From Lachnospiraceae bacterium UBA1766 (lineage in GTDB: Bacteria > Bacillota > Clostridia > Lachnospirales > Lachnospiraceae), in contig DCGY01000008.1 of NCBI GenBank assembly GCA_002314715.1, positions 1 through 64,000 on the forward strand: a DNA stretch of 64,000 bases, written 5' to 3'. The position numbers and the translations under genes are program-made. Below the pieces are notes generated by a model. That model saw only the letters and a program-made list of their open reading frames with translations. It did not search any database and was not told where the DNA came from. Below, piece after piece: positions 17,791 to 26,697 of the stretch. How positions within the stretch are numbered: position 1 is the stretch's first letter; each line of letters begins with the position of its first letter.

Positions 17791-17814
17791 GCCCTCCGGT
17801 AGGAGGGCTTTTTT
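17791..17814 (+). terminator. Rho-independent terminator after the glycosyltransferase
   Basis: GCCCTCC, GGTA loop, GGAGGGC, then six T. AAAA precedes the left arm, so it could also work in reverse. Confidence 0.85.
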
Positions 17815-17860
17815 GAGGAAAAGGAAAGCAAGCGGAAAGGAATAGGCAAAAAGAATAGGC

Positions 17861-17897
17861 ATAAAAAAACTCAGCTTTAGGAAATAAAGCTGAGTTT
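17861..17897 (-). terminator. Terminator overlapping the PAP2 stop codon
   Basis: A 13-bp perfect stem (17867-17879 with 17885-17897) whose 3' arm on the minus strand is followed by TTTTAT. The stop codon of the gene lies inside the stem. Confidence 0.8.
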
Positions 17898-18554
17898 GAT
17901 ACGTGTCTTTACAACTGCAAGGAAGTCACGTCGATATACGAATAAATACATTACGGCTCCCATTACCAAAGCAGTCAGTACATCAAACATAGAATGCTGC
18001 TTGATGAACATGGTGGAAAGGATAATGGAGACAGCCAATGAGAAGGAAGCAAATTTCACGAAGAAGCGATGTTCAAAGGTCTTGCTCTTCATAATTGCGA
18101 AGTGTGCACCCATGGAATTATATACGTGAATGCTGGGCCAGAGATTCGTAGGAGTATCTGTGGACCAAAGTCCTGCCACCATTCTGGTAAAGATATTATC
18201 CCGGGGCATTTCCGTAAGTCTTAAATGATGACCGTTGGGAAGGAAGGTAGAGATAATCAAAAAGATTGTCATACCTGTAAATAAAAATCGAATACACTGG
18301 AAGTATTCTTCCTTGTCTTTAAAGAAGAAAAATACAACTGTTGCGGATACGTACAAAAACCAAAGAAAATAAGGAATAACGAAGACTTCACAAAAAGGAA
18401 TGTAATCGTCAATCGGCATATGTATTACCTGGAACTGTCTGTCGTTTTTCAGCTCCAGTGCAGTCCACCAGGTCATATACAGAACCATGTACATCAAAAG
18501 CGGTACTGCATGCTTATAACGCTGATAAAATGCAACCATTTTTTCACGTTTCAT
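17877..18554 (-). CDS. PAP2-superfamily membrane phosphatase
   Basis: 225 residues with about six membrane helices. The acid phosphatase signature is visible as WPSIHVYNS (the PSxH element, about 144-152) and STMFIKQHSMFDVLTA (the His-Asp element, about 184-199). The first element (KxxxxxxRP) is not clear; a LPNGHHLRL segment lies there. This arrangement resembles Aur1/inositol phosphorylceramide-type PAP2 proteins. It probably acts on a lipid or polyprenyl phosphate at the outer membrane face. It stands alone, divergent from glyA. Confidence 0.78.
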   Translation of the reverse strand: MKREKMVAFYQRYKHAVPLLMYMVLYMTWWTALELKNDRQFQVIHMPIDDYIPFCEVFVIPYFLWFLYVSATVVFFFFKDKEEYFQCIRFLFTGMTIFLIISTFLPNGHHLRLTEMPRDNIFTRMVAGLWSTDTPTNLWPSIHVYNSMGAHFAIMKSKTFEHRFFVKFASFSLAVSIILSTMFIKQHSMFDVLTALVMGAVMYLFVYRRDFLAVVKTRIKLSFIS

Positions 18555-18612
18555 ATTTAATTATTTCACCTCATAGATCCATTGTTATTACATTTGTTCA
18601 AAATCATTCCCT

Positions 18613-18640
18613 AGTATAGCAGAAAAAAAGAAAAAAGCAA
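18613..18640 (-). promoter_or_regulatory. Promoter of the PAP2 gene
   Basis: Minus strand TTGCTT, 16 bp, TATACT with an upstream TG. It lies 59-86 bp before the start codon. Confidence 0.5.
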
Positions 18641-18710
18641 TCATAATTTATGAAGCTTAAGGATTCTTAAGGAAAACTTCAGAAAATTACTTTCCTTTCC
18701 TTATAGTATA

Positions 18711-18719
18711 TGCTATAAT
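18711..18719 (+). promoter_or_regulatory. Extended -10 promoter of glyA
   Basis: TGCTATAAT, a full -10 with TG extension and no good -35, 46 bp before the glyA start. The leader is short and shows no riboswitch-like fold. Confidence 0.6.
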
Positions 18720-18764
18720 TAGCCCAAATTAGCTTTGAAATTCTAATCCAAGGAGGATTTTTTA

Positions 18765-20003
18765 ATGTATTCTTTAGATGAAGTTAAGAATGTTGATCCT
18801 GAAGTTGCACAGGCCATTGTGGACGAGCAGGAAAGACAGAACAGCCATATTGAATTGATTGCTTCCGAGAACTGGGTAAGCAAGGCAGTTATGGCTGCAA
18901 TGGGTAGCCCTCTTACCAACAAGTATGCAGAAGGATATCCGGGAAAGCGTTACTACGGCGGTTGTCAGTGTGTAGACGTGGTAGAACAGCTTGCAATTGA
19001 TCGTGCGAAAGAGTTATTTGGATGTGATTATGTAAACGTACAGCCTCATTCCGGAGCACAGGCAAACATGGCAGTATTCTTTGCTGTAATGGAGCCCGGT
19101 GATACCTTTATGGGAATGAATTTGGATCACGGCGGACATTTGTCTCATGGTTCACCGGTAAATATGTCCGGTAAGTATTTTAACTGCGTACCTTATGGTG
19201 TAAATGCAGATGGATTTTTGGATTATGATGAAGTAAGAAGAATCGCTTTGGAGTGCAAGCCCAAGATGATTGTGGCAGGTGCTTCTGCTTACGCAAGAAA
19301 GATTGACTTCAAGAAGTTCCGTGAGATTTGTGATGAGGTTGGTGCAGTGATGATGGTAGATATCGCTCACATTGCCGGCCTTGTAGCCAGCGGATATCAT
19401 GAGAGTCCCATTCCTTATGCGGATGTGGTAACCACTACCACCCATAAGACTCTTCGCGGACCTCGTGGCGGTATGATTATGTGCAACCAGGCAGCAGCCG
19501 ATAAGTACAACTTCAACAAGGCTATTTTCCCCGGAATTCAGGGTGGTCCTTTAATGCATGTGATTGCAGGTAAGGCAGTATGCTTCAAGGAAGCATTAAG
19601 TCCTGAGTTTAAGGAGTATGGAAAGAATATCATTGATAACGCACAGGCTCTTGCAAACGGATTACTCAAGAGAGGTTTAAGTATTGTATCCGGTGGTACC
19701 GACAATCACTTAATGCTTTTGGATCTTCGCCCTCAGGGACTTACCGGAAAGGCAATCGAAAAGCTTTTGGATCAGGCACATATTACTGCAAACAAGAATA
19801 CCGTTCCCAATGATCCTCAGAAGCCTTTCGTAACCAGCGGTATCCGTCTTGGTACTCCTGCAGTTACCAGCCGTGGTATGAATACCGAGGATATGGACCG
19901 TATTGCAGAGGCAATTTCCCTGGTCGTATTAAAGGGTGAGGATGGTGTAGCAGAGGCACGTGCAATCGTACAGTCTTTGACCGACAAGTATCCTTTGATC
20001 TAG
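18765..20003 (+). CDS. glyA: Serine hydroxymethyltransferase
   Basis: PLP enzyme that splits serine to glycine while loading tetrahydrofolate with a one-carbon unit, feeding the thymidylate and purine steps also encoded here (thyX, purC, purF). 412 residues; visible signatures are [11 protein letters not shown], the [15 protein letters not shown] segment (about 47-61) and the PLP lysine region [14 protein letters not shown] at about 225-238. AAGGAGG precedes the start. Single-gene unit with its own promoter and terminator. Confidence 0.97.
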   Translation: MYSLDEVKNVDPEVAQAIVDEQERQNSHIELIASENWVSKAVMAAMGSPLTNKYAEGYPGKRYYGGCQCVDVVEQLAIDRAKELFGCDYVNVQPHSGAQANMAVFFAVMEPGDTFMGMNLDHGGHLSHGSPVNMSGKYFNCVPYGVNADGFLDYDEVRRIALECKPKMIVAGASAYARKIDFKKFREICDEVGAVMMVDIAHIAGLVASGYHESPIPYADVVTTTTHKTLRGPRGGMIMCNQAAADKYNFNKAIFPGIQGGPLMHVIAGKAVCFKEALSPEFKEYGKNIIDNAQALANGLLKRGLSIVSGGTDNHLMLLDLRPQGLTGKAIEKLLDQAHITANKNTVPNDPQKPFVTSGIRLGTPAVTSRGMNTEDMDRIAEAISLVVLKGEDGVAEARAIVQSLTDKYPLI

Positions 20004-20040
20004 TTTTGGTATAAGCAAATTCAAGATGGGAATCATAAAA

Positions 20041-20076
20041 GCAGCACAGGGGAAACACTGTGCTGCTTCTTTTTTT
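20041..20076 (+). terminator. Terminator after glyA
   Basis: GCAGCACAG pairs with CTGTGCTGC across an 8-base loop, followed by TTCTTTTTTT. Confidence 0.85.
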
Positions 20077-20106
20077 CAAAAGTCTGAATTTTTATACAAA
20101 AAGGGG

Positions 20107-20135
20107 TTGCCATTTCTATGCATATATGCTAATAT
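20107..20135 (+). promoter_or_regulatory. Promoter of the ACT-hom-lysC operon
   Basis: TTGCCA, 17 bp, TAATAT with TG extension. Predicted start near 20142 gives a leader of about 73 bases with internal complementarity. Confidence 0.65.
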
Positions 20136-20146
20136 ATCCCTCGTTG

Positions 20147-20194
20147 GCAAACAAGTGTCTTTGCTACAAAAACACTTGACTCAATATTGTTTGC
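20147..20194 (+). promoter_or_regulatory. Structured leader before the ACT-hom-lysC operon
   Basis: GCAAACA (20147-20153) pairs with TGTTTGC (20188-20194) and CAAGTGT (20152-20158) with ACACTTG (20172-20178), giving a nested stem with an asymmetric bulge. It sits between the promoter and the ribosome site of the first gene. No U-tract, so a translational or protein-binding role is more likely than termination. Confidence 0.45.
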
Positions 20195-20214
20195 GAAACA
20201 GGAAAGGGGAAACA

Positions 20215-20664
20215 ATGAAAAACGGTAAGAATACCCAGTATTTTGTAGTTCGTGAAAAAGCAATTCCCCAGGTCCTTTTGAAGGTAGTGGAAGCGAAAAG
20301 CCTGATTGAAACCGAAAAGGTTGCCAGTGTTCAGGAAGCAGTAGACGCTGTCGGAATCAGTCGAAGCTCCTTCTATAAATATAAGGATGATATTTTCCAG
20401 TTTCATGACAATGCCCAGGGTACAACCCTTACCCTGACCTTCCAAATGGATGATCAACCCGGTGTTTTATCGGATGTCCTAAAGATTATTGCAGAGTATC
20501 GTGCAAACATCCTTACCATCCATCAAAGTATTCCCATTAACGGAATCGCTTCCTTGAGCCTGAGTGTTCAGGTATTGCAGACCACCGGAGATGTATCCGA
20601 GATGATTGAGCAGATGGAAAATAAAAAGGGTGTACATCACGTAAAGATATTGGCTAAGGATTAA
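20215..20664 (+). CDS. ACT-domain regulator (PheB/UPF0735 type)
   Basis: 149 residues from the ATG at 20215, chosen because a GGAAAGGGGA ribosome site lies just before it; an in-frame extension to 20026 would run through the promoter. The N-terminal half has a helix-turn-helix-like stretch VQEAVDAVGISRSSFYKYKD (about 39-58), the C-terminal half an ACT domain (about 70-149). Such proteins sense amino acids. Position before hom and lysC suggests control of aspartate-family synthesis, which is inference. Confidence 0.85.
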   Translation: MKNGKNTQYFVVREKAIPQVLLKVVEAKSLIETEKVASVQEAVDAVGISRSSFYKYKDDIFQFHDNAQGTTLTLTFQMDDQPGVLSDVLKIIAEYRANILTIHQSIPINGIASLSLSVQVLQTTGDVSEMIEQMENKKGVHHVKILAKD

Positions 20665-20695
20665 TCCGTAGCAGAATATAGAGAGGTAAAGAAAG

Positions 20696-21940
20696 ATGAT
20701 CAATGTGGCAGTATTAGGTTACGGCACCGTAGGTAGCGGTGTAGTGGAAGTAATCGAATCCAACAAAAAGCAGATGAACAAGAAAACCATGCAGGAAATG
20801 AATGTAAAATACATTCTGGACCTTCGCGAGTTTCCCGGAGATCCCTATGAAAATAAGGTGATTCATGATGTGGATATTATTATGAACGATCCGGAGGTTT
20901 CTATTGTATGTGAAACCATGGGAGGTACCGGAGCTGCATATAAGTTCACAAAGATGGCTTTGGAAAAAGGAAAGAGTGTATGTACTTCCAATAAAGCTAT
21001 GGTTGCTGCACATGGTCCGGAAATGTTAGAGCTTGCTAAGAAGAACAATTGCAATTACATGTTTGAGGCAAGTGTCGGTGGCGGTATTCCCATTATCCGT
21101 CCTTTGATGAGTTCTCTTGCACATGAATATATTGAAAGCATTGCAGGTATCGTAAACGGTACCACCAATTTCATCCTTACCAAGATGGAGCGTGAAGGCG
21201 CAAAGTACAAGGATGTTTTGGCACAGGCTCAGGCACTTGGCTATGCAGAGCAGGATCCTTCCGCTGATGTGGACGGTTGGGATACTTGCAGAAAGATCGC
21301 AATTCTTTCTTCTATTATGCTTGGAAAGACAGTAAACTTTGAACATATTCACACAGAGGGTATCGCAAAGGTAACCGCTGATGATTTTGTATATGCCGGC
21401 GCAGCAGGATATACCATTAAGATTCTGGGTACCTCTCAGGCATTGGAAGGTGCTTACGATGAAGAGGCAAGAAAGGCAGGTAAGCCTGAGGTTCTTGCAA
21501 TGGTAGCTTCCTATCTCGTTCCCAAGGAGCATCCCATCGCACTTGTAAACGATGTCATGAACGGTGTGTTTGTAACCGGAAATATGGTTGGTGAAACCAT
21601 GTATTACGGAAGCGGTGCAGGCAAGCTTCCTACTGCCAGCGCAGTTGTAGCGGATGTAATGGAGTGCGCAAAGAACATTGGCAATAACATTCCGGTGTTC
21701 TGGGATGCAGAAGAGGCAAAGGTTGCAGATTATTTAGAGACAAGTCGTGCATTCTTTATTCGTGTTGCAAAGGATGCTGAGGATACAATTTTTGAAAAAT
21801 ATCCCGATGCTATGAATATCGTAGTGGAAGGACGTAAGGATGCAGGATTTATTTTACCTGTAATGACTGAGAAAGAAATGGCTGATTTCGCTGAAGTCCT
21901 TGGAGATAAGCTCCTTGGTGTTCTGCGTGTATATGCATAA
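20696..21940 (+). CDS. hom: Homoserine dehydrogenase
   Basis: Reduces aspartate semialdehyde to homoserine, leading to threonine and methionine. 414 residues with the Rossmann loop VLGYGTVGSGVVE at the N-terminus, the GIVNGTTNFILTKM catalytic-region signature near 152-165, and a C-terminal ACT domain (about 340-414) for threonine feedback. It lies 31 bp after the ACT regulator and 14 bp before lysC, a compact aspartate-pathway operon. Confidence 0.96.
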   Translation: MINVAVLGYGTVGSGVVEVIESNKKQMNKKTMQEMNVKYILDLREFPGDPYENKVIHDVDIIMNDPEVSIVCETMGGTGAAYKFTKMALEKGKSVCTSNKAMVAAHGPEMLELAKKNNCNYMFEASVGGGIPIIRPLMSSLAHEYIESIAGIVNGTTNFILTKMEREGAKYKDVLAQAQALGYAEQDPSADVDGWDTCRKIAILSSIMLGKTVNFEHIHTEGIAKVTADDFVYAGAAGYTIKILGTSQALEGAYDEEARKAGKPEVLAMVASYLVPKEHPIALVNDVMNGVFVTGNMVGETMYYGSGAGKLPTASAVVADVMECAKNIGNNIPVFWDAEEAKVADYLETSRAFFIRVAKDAEDTIFEKYPDAMNIVVEGRKDAGFILPVMTEKEMADFAEVLGDKLLGVLRVYA

Positions 21941-21954
21941 GGAGGAGTAGAGAA

Positions 21955-23274
21955 ATGTCTAAGGTAGTTAAATTTGGTGGTAGTTCTTTGGCCAGTGCCG
22001 AGCAGTTTGAAAAGGTTGGTGCGATTATCCGTGCCGAGGAAGAGAGAAGATATGTAGTGCCTTCCGCTCCCGGAAAACGTTTTAAGGAGGACACCAAAGT
22101 TACCGATATGCTTTATGGTTGCTACGCAATTGCGGAGGACGGTAAGGATTTCAAAAAGGAACTGAATGCTATTAAGGACCGTTACAATGAGATTATTGCA
22201 GGCCTTAAGTTAGAGCTTTCCCTTGAGAAAGAGTTTGAAGTAATTGAGAAAAACTTCAAGAAAAAAGCAGGAAGCAACTATGCTGCATCCCGCGGTGAGT
22301 ATTTAAACGGTATTATTATGGCAAATTATCTCGGCTATGATTTTATCGATGCAGCAGAAGTAATTTTCTTTGATGAGAACGGTGATTTTGACGCAGATAA
22401 GACCAATGAAGTTTTGTCCAAGCGTTTGGAGAAAAGCCCGAAGGCAGTTGTTCCCGGATTTTACGGCGCATTGCCGGATGGAACCGTTAAGACCTTCTCC
22501 AGAGGTGGTTCCGATGTAACCGGTTCGATCGTGGCAAAGGCAGCAAAGGCAGATATCTATGAGAACTGGACCGATGTTTCCGGATTCTTAATCGCTGATC
22601 CCAGAATCATTAATAATCCCAAGGGTATTGAAGTAATTACCTACAAGGAATTAAGAGAGTTGTCCTACATGGGTGCAGGTGTTTTGCATGAGGATGCAAT
22701 TTTCCCCGTTCGACAGGAGGGCATCCCGATTAACATCCGTAATACCAATGCTCCCGCTGATAACGGTACCTGGATTGTAGGTAGCACCTGCCAGAAGTCC
22801 AAGTATACCATTACCGGTATCGCAGGTAAAAAGGGCTTCTGCTCTATCAACATTGAAAAAGATATGATGAACTCAGAAGTAGGCTTCGGAAGAAAAGTTC
22901 TTCAGGCCTTTGAAGAGAACGGTATTTCTTTTGAGCATGTTCCTTCCGGTATTGATACCATGACCGTATTTGTACATCAGGATGAGTTTATGCACAAGGA
23001 GCAGAAGGTTGTAGCAGGCATCAATCGCCTTGCAAAGCCCGATGCCATTGAAATCGAGTCCGATTTGGCTCTGATTGCGGTTGTAGGTCGTGGTATGAAG
23101 AATGCCAGAGGTACTGCAGGCAGAATTTTCTCTGCTCTTGCACATGTAAATGTAAACGTGCGTATGATTGACCAGGGTTCTTCTGAGCAGAACATCATTA
23201 TCGGTGTTGCAAATTCTGATTTTGAGAATGCAATCCGTGCGATTTATGATATTTTCGTAGAGACCCAGATTTAA
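21955..23274 (+). CDS. lysC: Aspartate kinase
   Basis: Phosphorylates aspartate, the first step to lysine, threonine and methionine. 439 residues: KVVKFGGSSLA at the start, the RGGSDVTGSIVA nucleotide-site region (about 182-193), and two C-terminal ACT domains (about 305-439) that bind the inhibiting amino acid. The length and form are those of the monofunctional Clostridia enzymes. Ribosome site GGAGG precedes the ATG. Last gene of the operon. Confidence 0.96.
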   Translation: MSKVVKFGGSSLASAEQFEKVGAIIRAEEERRYVVPSAPGKRFKEDTKVTDMLYGCYAIAEDGKDFKKELNAIKDRYNEIIAGLKLELSLEKEFEVIEKNFKKKAGSNYAASRGEYLNGIIMANYLGYDFIDAAEVIFFDENGDFDADKTNEVLSKRLEKSPKAVVPGFYGALPDGTVKTFSRGGSDVTGSIVAKAAKADIYENWTDVSGFLIADPRIINNPKGIEVITYKELRELSYMGAGVLHEDAIFPVRQEGIPINIRNTNAPADNGTWIVGSTCQKSKYTITGIAGKKGFCSINIEKDMMNSEVGFGRKVLQAFEENGISFEHVPSGIDTMTVFVHQDEFMHKEQKVVAGINRLAKPDAIEIESDLALIAVVGRGMKNARGTAGRIFSALAHVNVNVRMIDQGSSEQNIIIGVANSDFENAIRAIYDIFVETQI

Positions 23275-23346
23275 TTATTGTATTTTGGGTTCTCAGCATG
23301 GCAGATGTGTTTTGCTTGATTGAAACATTTTATAACTTAAGACGAA

Positions 23347-23381
23347 GAGGCGCATTGATTCTTTCAATGTGCCTCTTTTTT
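23347..23381 (+). terminator. Terminator after lysC
   Basis: GAGGCGCATTGA pairs with TCAATGTGCCTC (one G.U), loop TTCTT, then six T. Confidence 0.9.
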
Positions 23382-23450
23382 GATTTACCGGAGTAGTCGT
23401 GTTGAAATATTGGAATGTTCCCGTTGCTCAATAGTGATTAGGGGAAATCA

Positions 23451-23459
23451 TGCTATAAT
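23451..23459 (+). promoter_or_regulatory. Extended -10 promoter
   Basis: TGCTATAAT 29 bp before the start of the small membrane protein gene; no clear -35. Confidence 0.5.
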
Positions 23460-23488
23460 TATTTTATAAAACATTAAGGAGGAAAAGT

Positions 23489-23872
23489 ATGAAAAAGAAT
23501 CGATTTTTGGTAGCGGGCTTTTCTTGTATATTAGCATATTTATTGTTTGTGAAAGTGGAATTATTCGGCTTTTATGACTGGGAACAGCTCTCGTTTTATA
23601 TAAATGCGGGGGGATTTCTGGATATTGTGCTGGGAACGGCAGGATGTGTCTTGATTGGGCTATATTTACACGGAAAACCATGGTTGGAAAAGACAGAGAA
23701 GGTAATTCAATGTGTTGGTGTGATTACCACACTAATCTATTTCATAAGCTTGAACACAAACGCCCCGAGTACAGCCTGGCCGGTTTTCTCTGTGGCGATA
23801 ACACCGTTGTTATATGCGTATATGTTACGTTTGATATGGTTATTGCTTTATAAAATAGAACGTGATAACTAA
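23489..23872 (+). CDS. Small four-helix membrane protein, unknown
   Basis: 127 residues with hydrophobic segments at about 8-25, 43-62, 75-93 and 100-120, short loops and no conserved motif I can name. Its stop is immediately followed by the stop of the convergent XRE-type regulator. It could be the membrane partner or target of that regulator, but only closeness supports this. Confidence 0.6.
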   Translation: MKKNRFLVAGFSCILAYLLFVKVELFGFYDWEQLSFYINAGGFLDIVLGTAGCVLIGLYLHGKPWLEKTEKVIQCVGVITTLIYFISLNTNAPSTAWPVFSVAITPLLYAYMLRLIWLLLYKIERDN

Positions 23873-24532
23873 TTATCTGTAAATATAGAGTTCTCTTTGA
23901 GGCGTATTCCAGGACTTAGCGTCATTATCGTTGTAATAGAAAGAAATTTTTTTCGTTTTGATGTCCGAAGATACATTAGTGTCTTGATTCCAGAGATATT
24001 GCATGCTGTATAAAAAATCGGAATCAGATGTGAAAAAAGAAATGTCGCCTTGTATTACAAAAGCCACCTCATAAATATTTTCTTCCATGTTGGAATTTAA
24101 TACCATTCGGGAAGCAACCTCATTAACAGAGTGGTTAATGGAAAGATTGGAAGTAGATAAGGTGGAAAGCTTTCTGCTTTGACCATATACTCTAAAGGAT
24201 AAATACAAATTCAGAAACAAAGAAGTAACTAAAAGGAGTAGTAGGAAAGGAACAGGATTTGCAAATAGTTGCGCCTGTTTCTTTTTTTCTTTTGATGGAC
24301 TCGTAACTTTGGACGATTGGTTGTCCTGACGTACTATGGAAAGCTCGTTTGTGGAAATATCCAAAGTGGAACATATGGTCAGTAATAATTCGAGGTCGGG
24401 TAGGTTTTTTCCATTTTCCCACTTACTGATGGCAGAAGGAGTGACGGACAATATATCTGCAAGATTCTGTTGGGTCAAATTATTGACTTGTCTATATTCT
24501 TTGATTGCTTTTCCAAAATAATCCGGTGACAT
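23873..24532 (-). CDS. Membrane-anchored XRE-family regulator
   Basis: 219 residues from the ATG at 24532, which has a GGAGG site 5 bases upstream; longer starts at 24565 or 24613 lack one. Residues 1-60 are a Cro/C1-type helix-turn-helix (LTQQNLADILSVTPSAISKW). A lysine-rich linker leads to one membrane helix (about 95-115), then an outward domain of about 100 residues with no recognised family. The layout suggests a regulator that senses outside the membrane. It is convergent with the small four-helix protein. Confidence 0.8.
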   Translation of the reverse strand: MSPDYFGKAIKEYRQVNNLTQQNLADILSVTPSAISKWENGKNLPDLELLLTICSTLDISTNELSIVRQDNQSSKVTSPSKEKKKQAQLFANPVPFLLLLLVTSLFLNLYLSFRVYGQSRKLSTLSTSNLSINHSVNEVASRMVLNSNMEENIYEVAFVIQGDISFFTSDSDFLYSMQYLWNQDTNVSSDIKTKKISFYYNDNDAKSWNTPQRELYIYR

Positions 24533-24563
24533 GATATCCTCCAAAACAAATGTATTATTCTTC

Positions 24564-24592
24564 ATTATATTATAAGTAAAATATAACATCAA
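24564..24592 (-). promoter_or_regulatory. Promoter of the XRE-family gene
   Basis: Minus strand TTGATG, 17 bp, TATAAT, about 30 bp before the start. Confidence 0.65.
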
Positions 24593-24680
24593 CTCAATAG
24601 ATAGAGGCTTCAAATATCGAATAAAGGGTGAAACAATAAAATAAAGTTATAATTTATTGTAGAAAATAAGAAAGCCCTTA

Positions 24681-24689
24681 TGTTATAAT
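24681..24689 (+). promoter_or_regulatory. Extended -10 promoter of the GH3 gene
   Basis: TGTTATAAT 48 bp before the start codon; the -35 region is poor. Confidence 0.5.
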
Positions 24690-24737
24690 GGTCACTGAAG
24701 TGTGACGTTTTTTCGTATTAGGAGAGTTGGATAATAA

Positions 24738-26075
24738 ATGGACGACAAGAATATGTCTTTAGAAGATAAAAGAGAAGCCCGCAGAACAAGAAGAGCTCGG
24801 AATCAATTCCTCAGTTATTTGGTAGTGATTTTGCTTCTTTTGGGGATTGCCTTTGGAGTGGTATATGCATTGGGCCTTTTCCCGTTAAAATCTTCCGGGG
24901 AACAGCCGGAAAGCACCACCGGTGATTTGCAGTCGCAGGTGGAGGCGATTATCAATTCCGAGGAAACTATTGATAAACCGGTGGAATCTACCGAGCCGGT
25001 TGTGATTTTGACCTGGGAAGAAAAAATGGAGCAGTTGATTGCTTCCACTATTGACAATATGCCCTTGGAGGATAAAGTGGCAGGGTTGTTTATTGTTACA
25101 CCGGAAGCAATTTCCAAAACAGATGCGGTAACCGAACCAAATGATGCCATTAAGGACGGATTGAATCAGTATGCGGTGGGAGGTTTATACTTCCGGGCAC
25201 AGAATATGAAGTCAGAGGAACAGTTGACAACCCTAGTGAATGGCTCAGCTGCCTATAGTCGTTATGCATTGTTCTTAGCAACGACGGAAGAAGGCGGAAA
25301 GCAGGGAGAACTGGTAAAGAGCGGTGTTTATGCCCAAAGAGAATATTCCGAGAGTACAATCGGAAGTGAGGGCGATACGGCGGCTGCATATCAGGCAGGT
25401 TTTAACATTGCTTCGAAAATGACGTCCTATGGCTTTAATTTGAATTTTGCGCCCTCCTGTGATTTGGCTAGTGTGGAAAATAGTGCTGCCGCATATAATT
25501 CCTATGGAAGTGACGCTAAGACCGTCAGCGGATTCATGAAGGAAATGCTTCGTGGTATGACGGAATGGTCCTTGAATTCCTGTGCAGTGCATTTCCCGGG
25601 GATCGGAGGCACTACCCAAAGTACGGCGGATGGTATCGCTGTGTCCAATCGTACGGCAGAGGAATTTCGACAGAATGAATTTCAGGTATTTCAGGCAGCA
25701 ATTGAAGCACAGGTACCTATGATTATGGTTGGTCATATGGCCGCTCCGGCATTGACAGGAGACAATATTCCCTGTTCTTTGTCCGCAGAAGTTGTGACCA
25801 ATATTCTTCGTAATGAACTGGGCTATCAGGGAGTGATTATTTCGGATGCTTTAAACAAAAAAGCAATTTCCGAGTATTATGGATCCAATGAAGCAGCCGT
25901 TATGGCATTAAAGGCGGGCTGTGATATGCTTCTTATGCCGGAGAACTTTGAACAGGCATACAATGCAGTATTGGAAGCAGTTGAAAACGGAACAATTTCC
26001 GAACAAAGAATTGATGATGCGTTGACAAGAATTTATTTTATTAAATATGCCGACAAGATTGATCGAATGGAATAG
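24738..26075 (+). CDS. Membrane-anchored NagZ-like GH3 protein lacking the acid/base dyad
   Basis: 445 residues: basic cytoplasmic start, one membrane helix (about 25-46), acidic linker, and a single GH3 N-terminal barrel (about 95-445). NagZ-type enzymes cleave N-acetylglucosamine from cell-wall muropeptides. The nucleophile is kept (Asp370 in VIISDALNKKA). The loop that normally reads KHFPGHGDTxxDSH is VHFPGIGGTTQSTA here (284-297), so the Asp-His acid/base dyad is replaced by Ser295 and Ala297. Either activity is altered or the protein binds and does not cut. Confidence 0.85.
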   Translation: MDDKNMSLEDKREARRTRRARNQFLSYLVVILLLLGIAFGVVYALGLFPLKSSGEQPESTTGDLQSQVEAIINSEETIDKPVESTEPVVILTWEEKMEQLIASTIDNMPLEDKVAGLFIVTPEAISKTDAVTEPNDAIKDGLNQYAVGGLYFRAQNMKSEEQLTTLVNGSAAYSRYALFLATTEEGGKQGELVKSGVYAQREYSESTIGSEGDTAAAYQAGFNIASKMTSYGFNLNFAPSCDLASVENSAAAYNSYGSDAKTVSGFMKEMLRGMTEWSLNSCAVHFPGIGGTTQSTADGIAVSNRTAEEFRQNEFQVFQAAIEAQVPMIMVGHMAAPALTGDNIPCSLSAEVVTNILRNELGYQGVIISDALNKKAISEYYGSNEAAVMALKAGCDMLLMPENFEQAYNAVLEAVENGTISEQRIDDALTRIYFIKYADKIDRME

Positions 26076-26090
26076 GTTAATAAAATAGTA

Positions 26091-26150
26091 AAAGAGCCTA
26101 CATAACAGTAAGGGTAATGATTACCGCTTATTGTATGTAGGCTCTTTTTT
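26091..26150. terminator. Bidirectional terminator between the GH3 and HIT genes
   Basis: AAAGAGCCTACATA (26091-26104) pairs with TATGTAGGCTCTTT (26134-26147), and the loop continues as a further stem ending in GGTAA/TTACC. T-runs on both strands serve the two convergent genes. Confidence 0.9.
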
Positions 26151-26163
26151 TCGTAGGATGTAA

Positions 26164-26592
26164 TTACAAATATTTTTTGATTTTTTCAATCATTTCCGCA
26201 TATTCCGCATCGCTCAAAAATGTCTCCTTGGGATTCATGGCGAAGGTTCCGCCCCATTCATAACCGTCGGTGTATTTGGGAACCAGATGGAAGTGAAGGT
26301 GGTGACCGGTGTCTCCGTAGGCGCCGTAGTTTACTTTGGCAGGAGAGAAGGCCTTATGAAGGGCTTCTGCTACATGATTGATATCTTCCAAATAAGCAGC
26401 ACGTTCTTCGGCAGTTAATTCCACAATTTCACTCACATGCTTTTTGTGGGCTACAATGACACGTCCGGGATGACTCTGCTCCTTGAAAAGATATACCTTG
26501 GAGGTGGCTAATTCACAGATTTTAATACCGAAGGCTTCCACCAATGCGCCTTCTGCACAATAAGAACAATTTGCATCAAATAATTCGCTCAT
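26164..26592 (-). CDS. HIT-family nucleotide hydrolase or transferase
   Basis: 142 residues. The catalytic histidine triad is HHLHFHLVPKY at about 97-107; the N-terminal CSYC (about 9-12) with a downstream His forms the zinc site seen in HinT relatives. Family members split nucleoside phosphoramidates or dinucleoside polyphosphates in the cytoplasm. Substrate cannot be fixed from sequence. Single gene with its own extended -10 promoter. Confidence 0.9.
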   Translation of the reverse strand: MSELFDANCSYCAEGALVEAFGIKICELATSKVYLFKEQSHPGRVIVAHKKHVSEIVELTAEERAAYLEDINHVAEALHKAFSPAKVNYGAYGDTGHHLHFHLVPKYTDGYEWGGTFAMNPKETFLSDAEYAEMIEKIKKYL

Positions 26593-26627
26593 GTTTCTAA
26601 GATCCTTTCTTTTGGAATTCTAATTAT

Positions 26628-26636
26628 ATTATAGCA
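26628..26636 (-). promoter_or_regulatory. Extended -10 promoter of the HIT gene
   Basis: Minus strand TGCTATAAT, 36 bp before the start codon. Confidence 0.5.
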
Positions 26637-26697
26637 TTGTTTACTCAAAAAGAAAGCGGTTACATTTATTTTATCAAAAAAGGTGGAAATATGTAAG

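Noticed and set aside
20142..20214. Lysine riboswitch or T-box before the hom-lysC operon
   Set aside because: The leader is only about 73 bases and has no T-box GGGUGGNACCGCG or lysine riboswitch core.
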